Of a stretch of 32,500 nucleotides of DNA, positions 18,216 through 28,329 are shown one piece after another; positions within the stretch are counted from its first letter, which is position 1; each line of letters starts with the position of its first letter. The notes beneath the pieces were generated by a model, which was not told the origin of the DNA, searched no databases, and worked only from the letters and a program-made list of their open reading frames with translations. This DNA is from Prorocentrum cordatum (lineage: Eukaryota > Sar > Dinophyceae > Prorocentrales > Prorocentraceae), in NCBI GenBank assembly GCA_963575745.1, contig CAUYUJ010017658.1:186388-218887 (forward strand), written 5' to 3'. Both the position numbers and the translations under genes were made by a program.

Positions 18216-18519
18216 CCCTCGTCGAAACCTCCCCTGCTCCTGTCAACGTCGCGCGCGGCGCGGCGATCCTGTCGGCCGTGGCCCCCGCCACCGCGCTCGC
18301 GACCTGCAGCTGGCCAACGTCTATGGACTCGGCAGCGTGCGCGACGCCGGGGGTCGTTGCGCGCGTCGTTGGAAATGCCGGGCTGCTTCTCGCGCAGCTT
18401 GCCCAGTGCGTCCTAGGCCCAAAACCGCCAAAGAGGATAGTCCGTCTGGATGGCGCCCGTCAGCGCGACGGCGGCGCTCTAGGGCCACGACGCCCCCGCC
18501 TCCAGCCTCGGAAGCCATG

Positions 18520-19454
18520 GCGGGAAGGGCTTCGGCGCCGCCGCCGTCAGCGCGGGCCTGCTGGCCCTTCCAGCGTAGGCGTCGAAGCCGTGCGGGAGAC
18601 CGATCGCGTCCGGAATGTTCCACTCGGCGCTGATAATGAAGGCCTGCCACTTGCCGTTGTGCGTGCTAGCCTCTGATATGCCCCAGCGCGTCTTCTCCAG
18701 CGTGGCGCCGCGGCCTTCGCTGCAGCGCGCGCGCGGGGCGTCGGCCACGGCAGCTATATTCGGGGGGCGCATCGCCGACGCGCGCTTGGTCACCGAGCCA
18801 GCATTGAAGCGCGGCACCGCAAGGGAAGGCGGCGCAAGGCCCCAACCGTGCAGCACCTTCGCCGTGACCTTAACAATCACATTCGACGCGACGCAGTAGT
18901 CGACGACGCGGTCCGAAGGCCTGATGGCACCGTCCGCGGGCGAGACGACTTCGCCCGGGACGCCGCGGAGAAAGCCCGCGCTGGCCTGCTCGCTAGGCTC
19001 CGCGTTGAAGCCCCCTGCAACGACGAAGGGCTTCTTGGGCGCGCGGGCCGCGCGCGCTACCTTGTCGAGGATCCCCAAGAATGTTTCGGAGAGGTCCTCG
19101 TTCACTTTGAGATGTAAGTTTAACCGCGCGAGTCCACCAGGCAAGGGGCCCGCCACATGCGCAGGGCGCGCGCACAAGCACAAGCGCGCGGCCATGCCCG
19201 ATCTCGAAGTCGCCGAGGCCTCTCGACCTCGGCCAGCATGGCCGAAAGAGACGTCGACGCAAGGGGCTGCGAGAGCGCGCCAACCGGAACGCGCCAGCTT
19301 GTCCGCAACCTCGTCGCACCTGTCGGCGGAAGGGGCGCGTCTCTTGCACGGCTGCCATATCGCAGCTTCGCACCGTGTCGCATGTGAGAAAACCCCCTAA
19401 ACTGCTGAACGTGGTCGCGTTTATGATGAGGGCCGTCCGCCAATGCTGCGAGCT
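18520..19454 (-). pseudogene. LINE APE-type endonuclease, frameshifted
   Basis: AVQETR (19358-19335) is the conserved catalytic Glu motif. FVVAGGFNAEP (about 19032-19003) replaces the usual G-D-F-N, with Gly where Asp is expected, which would harm metal binding or substrate contacts. DRVVDYCVASNV (about 18913-18886) corresponds to the S/D-x-x-x-V strand near the C-terminus of the fold. The first part is in the frame of 19928-18993 and the later part in that of 19195-18479, so at least one frameshift separates them. A stop at 18481-18479 ends the second frame before the RT. The enzyme would nick the target to prime reverse transcription. Confidence 0.78.
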
Positions 19455-19459
19455 GCGCC

Positions 19460-20475
19460 GCGACTGCCCACCTGCGGCCATCGGCTTCTTGGCAGCCCGC
19501 AGCGCGCCCAGGGCCTCTCGCGCCCGCTTCCGTCCATCGTCGCCGCTGCAGACGCGCAGCGCGCCGCCAGGATCCTCCGCCGCAGTGGCCGCGTCGAAGG
19601 CGGCATCCGGGTCGTCGCCTGGCCCTCCTGCGTGCGCGGGAGGCGCGCCCTCGCCTCCGTCGCCCGCTGACGCTGGTCGTGCTGCCCCAGATGCTGCTGG
19701 CTGCTCGGGGGCGGCTGGTGCCTCGGCCTTCGGCTTGGCTTTCTCGGCCAGCTCGCTGCCCAAGGCTGCGAGCCGCTGAAGGAAGATCTGGCCCGACACG
19801 CCGTCGGCGTTGATCGTCTGGAGCTCGTCGACGATGTTGTCTGGGCTGATGCCGCCTTGGACCCCGTAGAGCGCTGCAGCCTCCCGCTTCGCGACAGCGA
19901 GCTCGACCTCGAGCGCCGCGATGTCCAACCGCTACTTGTGGGCGTGTTCCAATGCCTTGAAAGCCCGCTCCTGATCGCGGTGAAGCGGAGACCTTGCGTG
20001 TCAGCAGCCTCGCCACCGTGCCCACGCGCTGCGGAACTGTCTTTCCAAGCAGTCCAGCCGCAGCAGCACGACGAGCATTCTCCACTTTGCTTCGGCTCCA
20101 TTGGCTGAGAGTGAGCTCGGCAGCGCCCCAAGTGGCGTCGTCAAGCACAGCTCCTGTCTTGATTTGCTTCGTGGAGAGGGTGGTCCCAGAACCAGGCTTG
20201 ACAAGCTTAGGGTCCCCTCCTCCGCCGCTGTCATAGGTTTGGCTGCCCGTTGTTGTCGAAAAAGTCTTACCATTCCGCCCCCATTGACGCCGAGGAGGCC
20301 CGCCATCCCACTGTCCCCGAACACGCGGTGCACGACCGTCCCGAGGCCTTCGTGCCCCTGGGACGGGCGGCGGGAGGCACCTCTCCACATGCGCAGTGCC
20401 GCTGAGCTGCCATGGCCGAGACACACTCAGGGTGACAGCTGCTAGCAGGAGATCCCGCGCGCGCGCCGCCAGAAA
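19460..20475 (-). pseudogene. LINE N-terminal coiled coil and Pro/Ala linker
   Basis: The frame of 19928 reads DIAALEVELAVAKREAAAL, heptad-like, then a Pro/Ala/Gly-rich linker before the endonuclease. The helix extends upstream as FKALEHAHK and is cut by an in-frame TAG at about 19935, so the start at 19928 is only the first Met after a stop. Further upstream the frame of 20802-19120 has KVENARRAAAAGLLGKTVPQ. No zinc finger of the W-x-C type was seen here, unlike 3577-3879. Confidence 0.55.
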
Positions 20476-20543
20476 GACAGGAGATTTGCCAGGAGGCTGA
20501 ACAACCCCCCAGGAAAACATCTTGAGCCAAGTGGCTGCGGAGG

Positions 20544-20878
20544 GGACACCGCCTTCGGTGGAGCTCCCTGTGGGGCCACGAACCGTGTGAGGGGCGTGCC
20601 GACATGGATGGCGCGGGCGCGTGTGGACACATCCACTGGTGCCTCCGGTGGAGCTCTCTATGAAACCACGAAGCGAGTGAAGGGTGTGCCGAAGAAGGTG
20701 CCGCGGACGCATGTGGACACCGCCACTGGGGTCTTCGGTGGAGCCCCCTGTGGGGCCACGAAGCGTGTCAGGGGTGTGCCGACATGGGTGGCGCGGACGC
20801 ATGTGGACACCTCCACTGGGGCCTTAGGTGGAGCTCCCTATGGGGCCACGAAGCGTGTGAGATATGTGCCATAGCTGA
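20544..20878 (+). repeat. 90-bp satellite, array A right part (about 4 units)
   Basis: Continuation of array A beyond the LINE. It starts with the second copy of GGACACCGC (20544-20552) and the short-type word CTTCGGTGGAGCTCC. GGTGTGCC-like words are at 20590, 20684, 20772 and 20863. The array ends at GTGTGAGATATGTGCC. Confidence 0.9.
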
Positions 20879-21060
20879 TGGTGTTGTTGGTGAGGATGGC
20901 GGCGATGATGACGAGGTGATGGCCATGATGACGATGACCATAGCAATGGCGATGGTGACGATGATGACGATGATGATGCTGGTGATGATGATGATGATGA
21001 TGAGTATGATGACGATGGTGATGACAACGACGACGGCGATGATGACGATGATTATGCTAC
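20879..21060. repeat. (GAT)n / GATGAC microsatellite
   Basis: GATGATGATGACGATG-type trinucleotides, right at the satellite edge. They yield poly-Met and poly-Ile frames, which are artefacts. Confidence 0.9.
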
Positions 21061-22380
21061 CGATGATGGTGGGAAGAGGGAGGAGGGGGAGGACGGGGTG
21101 GACGCGGGGCGCGGCCTCAAAACGAGGACCCAACACCACAAAATTGTTTGGGAATAGTATCAGCTGCCCCGTGAAACGACAGTCTGTTCGGACGTGGTGC
21201 CACGAAGCACTGTGGATAAAGTTGATGATGAGGCGCAGGAGGTGGAAGAGGGATGGGAATGGAATGGGAGGGAGGGCGAGAAGGAAGAATCGAAGGCGGA
21301 GGATAAAGATGAGGAGCAGGAGGTGGAAGAAGGGAATGGTATAAGGAGGATGGGTGAGGAGATAGAGGCGGAAAGGCAGAGCACAGACGGAGGGCGAAGT
21401 TGTGGCGGGGGAGGGGAACACGAAGAGACTGCAAAGGAAAATGAGCCCCCTTACTAAACGAATGCGCTAAAACGAATGCCCTGCCATGCCCTCACTGAAC
21501 GAATGCACCGCGCATGCGGCTACGTCAGCGTCGTCCTGCCCTTGCTCCGGCACAGTGCGCATTAAGGAAAGAGTATGCAGCACTCCTTCTGCTGTTCAGC
21601 TGCAACATAGCGCGCGACATAATCAACAGTTGGAACGTCCTGCACGCTCGCAAAGCCAGGGCAGGAGAAGGAGGACGACGATGAGGCCTATGACGATGGA
21701 GGCTACCGAACGAGCGAACGAACGCGGATGCCTTTCCGCGCATGCGTTCAGAACAGCTTCTAGGGACGTCGGCGGTGGGACCACTTAGAGAACGTACGAC
21801 CATATTTTTCTTGGTCCATGATGCAGACGTTGCGTTGTGCGTTGGCAAAGATCTGGGTCCGACAGATAAGGTTTGTACGTCCATATGTCTAGGCTTCCAA
21901 TGACAATGTGCTGCGCCACTCCAAACTATTTATCTGCGAAGCAGCGCACCTATCCAACGTACTGAAAATAACAACGGTCCAGATCTATGGGCAACGCGTG
22001 GTACTCTGCCAACCCGAGATTCCAAGCCGTGATCGCCACCGAGAGTCCAGATTCGGGCGTTGGCAGCCCGTGATCGCCACCCGAACAAATCTGTGTATAG
22101 AGCTCGTTTCCCGAGAATCGAACTCTGGACACCGACGCTTCTTCGGGCCCTGCATTGGAATTTGCACTGGAGAGCGGATCCTGGTGTATACGGGACCCTG
22201 GTGTATACATTTTTCGTTGTTTCCTCGGAACATCGGGGAAAAAACGTGTACACCACACCACCCCAGCATCGTCCTCGACCCTCAAGAGGTTCTGGGGTTG
22301 AAAAACAGCCGGCCACTGGTAATGTACATGTTCCAGTTTCCGAGAAGAGGGACGAGCAGACAGGGCGAAATGAACTCCAA
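21061..22380. other. Large-intron sequence, no gene recognised
   Basis: Bases 21200-21400 are purine-rich (GGAGGTGGAAGAGGGA words). A short tandem GGGACCCTGGTGTATAC is at about 22180-22210, and CCGTGATCGCCACC occurs twice (22027, 22068). Open frames on both strands at 21908-22417 were read, but no domain was recognised. Confidence 0.5.
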
Positions 22381-22386
22381 GAGCTA

Positions 22387-22549
22387 CAGGGCAGTTTTCA
22401 ATACATAGGATTTTCAATCATATAAGATGTTTAATGCATGATTGATTTATGAATGAATTTAGGCTTGAATTCATAATTGTTTTTAGTACTAAATCCCTGC
22501 ATTTCTAATACATGATCCTCACGCGGAGCATGTATTGAAAACGGCACTG
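22387..22549. mobile_element. 163-bp mariner-like MITE
   Basis: CAGGGCAGTTTTCAATACAT (22387-22406) is repeated inverted as ATGTATTGAAAACGGCACTG (22530-22549), 18 of 20 matched, and TA lies on both sides (22385-22386 and 22550-22551). Ends starting CAGKG with a TA duplication are typical of Tc1/mariner elements. The core is strongly AT-rich and has no coding capacity. Confidence 0.85.
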
Positions 22550-22559
22550 TACAGTCAAC

Positions 22560-23790
22560 CAGTGTGGTAAGGGTGCGCGATAGGGACGCAAAGGGCCTCG
22601 GACGCCCATCTCGAGGCTCTTCGAGCGGGGCGCGGCCAGCGAAAGTGGCCGAGGATGGACCGAAGAGGCACGGATGCAAGGGTACCCTTGGGAAGGTTGC
22701 CCATCCTTACTGTGCGGGTTGACTGTAGGAACCGAGGGGACGAATGAGGACAAAGACGAGCGCGTTGGGCTCGAAGGGCAAGCAGCAGCATTGACGACAC
22801 ACGTCAAAGGCCCACGCGGAGTTCTTGGCTCGGCGCTGAAATTCCCCGCCACTGCCGCGCGGAGCGCGCCAGAGTCGGCGCCAAGAGGCGTTCAACGCTG
22901 ACGCAACAAATGCACGTAGACCTTCAAACATTAATGCTTGCAATTTCCATGCCGTCGGGCTGACGCGATTGTCGTGCGTGTTACTGTTTGTCCGCGAAAA
23001 TTGCTGGAGACAGGCGACCCACTCACGGCTTAGCAGAGCGGCATGCAGGGTCCAAGTCGAGGGAGTAGGTCCATGGGGCGAACAATAAAACAAAAATCTA
23101 CACAACTCTGAGCAAGGCCGAATGGTTCAACACAACAGTCCCTGGAACTCTCGGAAACGAAGGCCCCAGCCTCGCGTCCCCATCGTTTGGCGGCCCCAGG
23201 GCCTAAAAGCAGCGCCCCGAGGCCCGAGAGCAAACAACTTTCGTCTTGATTTTGTTGTGCAAGACGTCGGAGGTCTGGGCTGAGGTCGCTAAAATGTCCT
23301 TGAGACAAGTGGGTCTATTTTCCGGCGATGACGCGGGTTTTCCGCTGAGGGGGGAGGTGCCGGTCGCTGAACCTATTTTTTTCGCTTTGGGCAGCCCCAT
23401 GTATGCCCGCGCGCACCAATACTGCGCACCCACTTCGGACCTGCGCAACGGACAAGGTCAAGCTATCTAAGGGGGGGGGGCGAGGGCGGACTCGATAACC
23501 CGAGTTATCGCTGGACCCTGCACAGAAACAGTCTCCTTCGACGTAGACGGAAATGGAGGGATCGCGCCCACCACCGCCAGGGCCATCGAATGCCCGCTGC
23601 CGTGGGCGCCCTTTTCCTGCCCTGGTGAGAGCACGGAAGCCTGCCCACCGCCCCCACGCGGTTTCCGTGTGCGTGTTCACCCCACGTCGGAAGTATGGGC
23701 GTCCTGTTGCTACTGAAGGCGCCTCCAGTTCCTCCCTTCCCGCTTGCTTCTCCTTCACACTCAGATCACGCGTACTCTGACTAATTCAAA
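22560..23790. other. Large-intron sequence, no gene recognised
   Basis: No exon-like match on either strand. Bases 23240-23295 repeat the ACGTCGGAGGTC word of 1362-1410. A G-run (ten bases) is at about 23472. Confidence 0.5.
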
Positions 23791-23794
23791 CTGA

Positions 23795-23937
23795 GATGGA
23801 CTCGCACTCAAGCTCACTGACACTCAGACACACTGATACTGAGACTCACTCCCACTCATATTCACTGATACTCAGACTCACTCTCACTCAGATCCACTCA
23901 TACCCAGACTCGCCCATACTCCGACTCACTCAAGTGA
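23795..23937. repeat. CACTCAGACT / CACTCATACT minisatellite
   Basis: Irregular units of 6, 12 or 18 bp built from ACTCAC, ACTCAT and ACTCAGACT. It is directly followed by the 140-150-bp tandem family. Confidence 0.85.
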
Positions 23938-24603
23938 TGTTCAGACTCCTACAGTCAGAGCCCCATGCTCATCACGATGTAGCAGGCGTGGTACTTGAGG
24001 GCACCAGAGAGGAGCCGCGGGGCCCATTGACGCCTAGATTATGGGAATGTCTCAGGTTATTTGCTGGCTTGGTTGATTGGACTTCTCTCTTTTCAGAGCA
24101 CCATGCTCATCGCGATGTAGCAGGCGTCGCCTTTGAGCACCCCCAGGAGGAGCCGCCAGGGTTGGGGACCATTGCCCGTTCGCGCCCAGGTTGCGGAGAT
24201 GTCTCAGGCAGTTTGCTTGTTTGTTTGATCGGACTTCTTTCATTTTAGAACCCCATGCTCATCGCGATGTAGCATGCATGGCATTTGAGCCCCCCCAGAA
24301 GGAACCGCCAAGGTTGGGGACATTTGCCCGCTCGCACCCCGACTGCGGGGATGTCTCAGGCAGTTTGCCTGTTTGGTGGGTCGGACTTCGGTGAGCTTAC
24401 AGCAAGCTGTGAGGATGCCTTGAGCGAACCGATGGTTTCACCACCCCACGGAGGAGCCGTCAGGGATGGGGGCACTCGCCTGTTCGCGTCCAGATTGTGG
24501 CGGTGGTTCGCGTATCTGGTCGGCTGGACCCCAGTGCTTACAACACAGATCGTGAGGATGTCTCGAGCGAGGCACTGGTTTAGGCGGGAGGGGGCGGGAG
24601 GGG

Positions 24604-24660
24604 GAGGAGGAGGAGGAGGAGGAGGAGGAGGAGGAGGAGGAGGAGGAGGAGGAGGAGGGA
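24604..24660. repeat. (GGA)n microsatellite
   Basis: About 18 GGA units within the tandem family. Confidence 0.95.
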
Positions 24661-24748
24661 GGGGGCAGGGATGTTTTTTAGCACCCTAAGAGATAACCGC
24701 CGGGGGAAGTCGTGTGCCCCTTCGCGCCCAGATTGCCGGACGTCTCAG

Positions 24749-24952
24749 AGGCTGGGCCAACAGCGATGCCGCTAAATGGTGATGTTGGGAACCAGGGTGT
24801 AGGAAATCACGAACCACGCTTTCCTACGCTTCCACTCTGCGAATGGATCGAGCGATCACGACACAGCGATTTGTAGAAACGCGCGAGCCACGCGTTCCCA
24901 AAATACCGAAACCTACATCGCCGTTACCTACATCGCCGTCAGCCCGTCTACG
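24749..24952. mobile_element. 204-bp insert with 7-bp target duplication
   Basis: GTCTCAG is at 24742-24748 and again at 24953-24959. The neighbouring tandem units have one copy (GATGTCTCAGGCAGTTTGCC), so the duplication is an insertion footprint. The ends AGGCTGGGCCAACAGCGATG and, inverted, AGACGGGCTGACGGCGATG are imperfect inverted repeats. Inside, GTAGGAAA / TTTCCTAC makes an 8-bp stem. No coding capacity. Confidence 0.65.
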
Positions 24953-25099
24953 GTCTCAGGCGGTTTGCCTGTTTGGTGGCTTGGACGTCGGTGCTTTCAA
25001 AGATATTGCGAAGATATCTTGAGCGAGGCGCTGGATTCAACACCCCAGGCGGCCAGATCGCGGGGATGCATCGAACGAGGCGCTCGGCTTTGCACACTC

Positions 25100-25420
25100 G
25101 ACCCCTGCCCATTCAGAGCAGAGCACCATAACTTCGATGTCGGGAGAAGGACGGCCGCCAGGACGGAGCAAGGAGGACGGAGCAGGGAGGAGGAAGACGG
25201 ATGACGCAGGGAGAGGGACAAGGGATGAGGGAGGAACAGAAAAAAGGGAGTACGATGAATAGTAAGAGGAAGGAGAGGGAATGGGGCCTGCTCATCGCCT
25301 GTCTGTCTGTGAATGGTCGTGGTCGCCGCCCCTCCTCGTAGCCGCCGTCGTACTCGTCGCTTCCTTAGACTCGATCTCTTACCCAGACACTCACGGGCAC
25401 ACACTCACAACGGGACGTGC
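25100..25420. other. No gene recognised
   Basis: GGAGG/AGGA-rich sequence followed by plain GC-rich DNA. No domain recognised in any frame. Confidence 0.45.
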
Positions 25421-25604
25421 CAAAAAACGAGATGCACATATGGAAGAGAGCGTGATCCACCGCCGCTTTACTGTGGAAAATTCCCCCCCCTCTTCCTCCG
25501 GAACTGGGGGGTCCCCCCCCCCTCCGAAAATCCCCCCCCCTCCCCTCCCCCCCCCCCTCACCGCCAGCAAACGACTCCCGGTCCCTACCACCGTCCGCAC
25601 CACA

Positions 25605-26175
25605 TCCCCCACTGTTGTTCCCAGCACCACTGTCCTCACCACCACTGTCCCCACTGGTTCCACCACCGTCCCTACTGTCCCCACCAGTGCCCCCACCACT
25701 GTCGCACTGTCCCCACTGTCCCCACCACTGTTCCCACCACGGTTCCACTCTCCCCACTTCTCCACGGCCCCAACCACTGCCCGACTGTCCCCACTGTCCC
25801 ACTGACTCCTCCGCTGTCCTACTGAGCTGTCCCACTGTCCCACTGTTCCCACCACTGTCCCCACTGTCCCCACCACTGTCCCCACTGTACCTCTGTCCCA
25901 TTGTCCCACCGCCGTCCTCGCCACCGCCTTCACCACTGTCCCCACCACCACTGTACCCTCCACTGTCCCACTGTTTCCACCACATTCCCACTGTCCCCAC
26001 ACCACTGTCCCCACCACCACCGTCCCCACCACTGTCCCACTGTCCCCGCTGTTCCCACCATTGTCCTCACCACTGTCCCCACCGCTACCGTCCCCACCAC
26101 TGTCCCACTGTCCCTACCACTGTCCCGCTGCCCCCTCACCACTGTCCCTAACACCACAGTCCCCACCACTGTCCG
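25605..26175. repeat. CCCCACCACTGT minisatellite
   Basis: About 45 units of 12 or 15 bp (CCACTGTCCCCA, CCACCACTGTCC) give Thr/Val/Pro frames on the plus strand and Gly/Thr/Val on the minus strand, all artefacts. Short irregular steps suggest slippage. Confidence 0.92.
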
Positions 26176-26185
26176 CCCCCCCCCC

Positions 26186-26365
26186 AGTTTTCGAGGGGTG
26201 CGGGGGGGGGGGTTCGAACTGGTAGTGACTCCCCCCGTTTTCATGATGGACTGAGGGGGGGGGGGGGAGGGGTTCGAACCGGTAGTGAACCCCCCCGGTT
26301 TTCCAGAGAGGGGAGGGGGGGGGAGGGGTTCGAACCGGTAGTGACCCCCCCCGGTTTTCCGCCAG
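26186..26365. repeat. Three ~58-bp units with GGTTCGAACCGG
   Basis: Each unit has GTTTTC, a G-run, GGTTCGAACYGGTAGTGA, and a C-run. GGTTCGAACC is its own reverse complement and also fits a polymerase III B box. No tRNA fold surrounds it. Confidence 0.8.
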
Positions 26366-26429
26366 CAGCGGTAGAACACGCTCTTTCGCATATGGGTATC
26401 TCCTCGTCGAACATTTGTTCCCGCGATGG

Positions 26430-26890
26430 TTGCTGGATGCAACTGGATTCCCCACGGCTGCACAAATCCAAATAGAGAGTGGTTCCGCGAAGACACGCAC
26501 AGAAACGCAAATCCGCCAACACGCGTTCAGCGATTGGTGTGTCTGGCAGTTGCGTTGTTCGTTGATTGGTTTCGCGCCTTGCGAAACACTACCGAATCAG
26601 GGCATGCCCGCGGCATCGAGAGTACCATTGAACCACGGGTTCACTGCCTGGACCTAGCCCCTTTATTCGCCAACCGACAGACTGGGGTTGTAAGATTCGA
26701 AGAGCAAACCTCCCGACACGCCTACCCCGCATACCGCAGTCGCCAGATCTCCGCGGTCTCCCGCGGGGATCCCTTTCTGGGCCGCTACATGCCGCGGCCG
26801 CCAAATCCCCAAGACATCCAGAGAACCCGCAAGGATCCCCGTCGGCCGTCCCCGTCGCACATCATAGCAAGACATACCATAATAACAGAC
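26430..26890. other. No gene recognised
   Basis: A plus-strand frame of 155 codons (26426-26893) is open, with no start context, domain or repeat pattern recognised. It may be chance. Confidence 0.45.
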
Positions 26891-27395
26891 TAAGAACGTT
26901 GCCTAACCCATTATACAATGATAGAGTTGAGTATGGCAATACCGAAGGGGGTAACAACTCGCCCATCATTCATATTATGGATGCCCTAGCATGATGCATC
27001 ATACCATACGATGTTGTATACTGCGATGAAGCAGATATGCGAATAGTCGAGCCGAATTGAGCACACTATTGTATAAGCTAGCATGGCATAACATGACAAA
27101 CACTCACATAGCATACCATACCATACTCAACACGCTTCAGATAATAACGAAACAATTACATATAACAAACCGAATGTACCATATTAACACGGAGGGGGCA
27201 AACACATAATATACCATCATTGGTGACGTATCGAACGTGACATACGTCACGCCGTAACGGGACAGCGCTGGCCCGTCGACAACATAACATAACGTAGTAT
27301 TCCATAGCATACCATACCACAATCCCATTACATGGGACATGCATGCGTTACCAAGGCGGAAGACCACACCATGTGCAGCTCCGAGAACCGTCGTA
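26891..27395. other. AT-rich CATACCATA-type sequence
   Basis: CATACCATA, CATAACATAA and GCATGATGCATCAT words give a loosely repeated, partly self-complementary region. TGACGTATCGAACGTGACAT (about 27221) has a diverged direct partner at about 28588-28625, so satellite B lies between two copies of one dispersed repeat. Confidence 0.55.
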
Positions 27396-27399
27396 GTAT

Positions 27400-28325
27400 C
27401 GCCTTCGGTGGATCTCCTGATGGGGCCACGATGTGTGTATTGGGTGTGCCAAAATGGGGCGGGGCGACCATGCGGGTGCTGCCACTGGGGTTTTAGATCG
27501 AGCCCCCTATTAGGCAACGAAGCGTGTGAGGGGTGTGCTGATATGGGGCGGGGCCGCTATGATGGCGCTGTCACAAATGCCTACGATGGAGCTCCCGGTG
27601 GGGCCACGAAACGTGCCGTGCGGGCCCTGGCACTGGGGCCTCACGTAGAACTCCCTATGAAGCCACCAAGCGTGTGAGGGGTGTGCCAAGATGGGTGCAG
27701 CGGCCGCATCATGTGGAACCCACTCGGGGGCAATCGGTAGGGCTCCCGTCTGGGGCCGCGAAACGTGAGGAGTGTGCCGAAGCGGGTTGGGCGGCCGCGT
27801 GTGGAACCGCCCTGGGGTCTTTGGTAGAGCTCCTAAAGGGGCTACGACGTGTGTGAGGGGTGTGCCGAAATTGGTGGGGCGGCCGCATGTGGTACTCCCC
27901 CTTGGGGCCTTCCGTGGAGCTCCCCTATGGGGCCACGAAACATGAGGGGTGTGCCGAATGGGTGGGGCGGCAACATGTGGTACATCCCCCTGGGGCCTTC
28001 GGTTGGGCTCCCTATGGGGCTACGAAGCGTGTGAGTGGTGCCGCAATGAGCGGGGCGGCCGCATCATGTGGAACCTCCCTGGGGCCTTCGATTGAACTCC
28101 TTATGGGGCTACGACGCGTGTGAGGGGTGTGCCGAAATTCATGGGGCGGCCGCATGGGGTACACCCCTGTAAGGCCGTCGGTGGAGCCCGCATATGGGGC
28201 TGCGACGCGTGTGAGGGGCGTGCCAACATGGGTGGGGCGGCCGCATGTGGTACACCCTCCTGGGGCCTTCGGTGGAGCTCCATGTATGGCCACGAAACGC
28301 TGTACTGGATCTGCCGAACTGGTTG
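27400..28325 (+). repeat. 90-bp satellite, array B (about 11 units)
   Basis: GGTGTGCC words at 27444, 27532, 27680, 27771, 27859, 27948, 28125 and 28217 are 88-92 bp apart where adjacent. Units share GGGGCCACGAARCGTGTGAG and GGGGCCTTCGGTGGAGCTCC with array A but have TGGGGCGGCCGCATGTGGT in place of TGGCGCGGACGCATGTGGAC. It is a distinct subfamily that gained a GCGGCCGC core. Confidence 0.9.
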
Positions 28326-28329
28326 ACAT

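Larger units (their letters stand above)
14738..20543 (-). mobile_element. 5.8-kb APE/RT/RNase H LINE inserted in satellite
   Basis: On the minus strand the element runs from 20543 to a 3' end with seven A (14745-14739) and is bounded by the 9-bp duplication GGACACCGC. Removing it leaves one normal short-type satellite unit (GTGGACACCGC joined to CTTCGGTGGAGCTCC). Inside, in order, are a coiled-coil and Pro/Ala-rich region (about 20430-19460), an APE-type endonuclease (19454-18520), RT (18215-16900), RNase H (16070-15690) and two His/Cys motifs (15430-14985). This order and the domain flavours match LINEs known from dinoflagellate genomes. The element is near full length, as the duplication and both ends remain, but its frames are broken repeatedly. 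It lies in the same orientation as the proteasome gene, in the long inferred intron. Confidence 0.9.
23945..25095. repeat. Degenerate 138-152-bp tandem family
   Basis: CCATGCTCATCRCGATGTAG starts at 23963, 24101 and 24253 (steps 138 and 152), each followed by GAGGAGCCGC, GTTCGCGCCCAG and GATGTCTCAGGCAGTTTGC. More diverged units follow at about 24400-24580, 24660-24760 and 24953-25095 (GTGAGGATGTCTCGAGCGAG words). The family is interrupted by a GGA microsatellite and a 204-bp insert. Confidence 0.8.
25425..26410. mobile_element. 1-kb composite with 40-bp inverted ends
   Basis: The left segment GAGATGCACATATGGAAGAG...ACCGCCGCT (about 25429-25467) matches the reverse complement of the right segment around 26367-26404 at roughly 80%, including CATATG, AGAGCGTG and ACCGC. 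Poly-C/poly-G runs lie just inside both arms. Between them are a CCACTGTCCCCA minisatellite and three GGTTCGAACCGG units. It resembles a fold-back element carrying tandem DNA. No transposase or target duplication was seen. Confidence 0.6.

Noticed and set aside
21908-22417. Overlapping open frames on both strands
   Set aside because: No recognised domain, no coding pattern; the end overlaps the mariner-like MITE arm.
25281-26254. Thr/Pro/Val-rich frames, mucin-like
   Set aside because: Generated by the CCACTGTCCCCA minisatellite; minus strand equally open.
26186-26365. Possible tRNA genes, from GGTTCGAACC words
   Set aside because: No acceptor, D or anticodon stems around the words; the three copies are tandem units separated by G and C runs.
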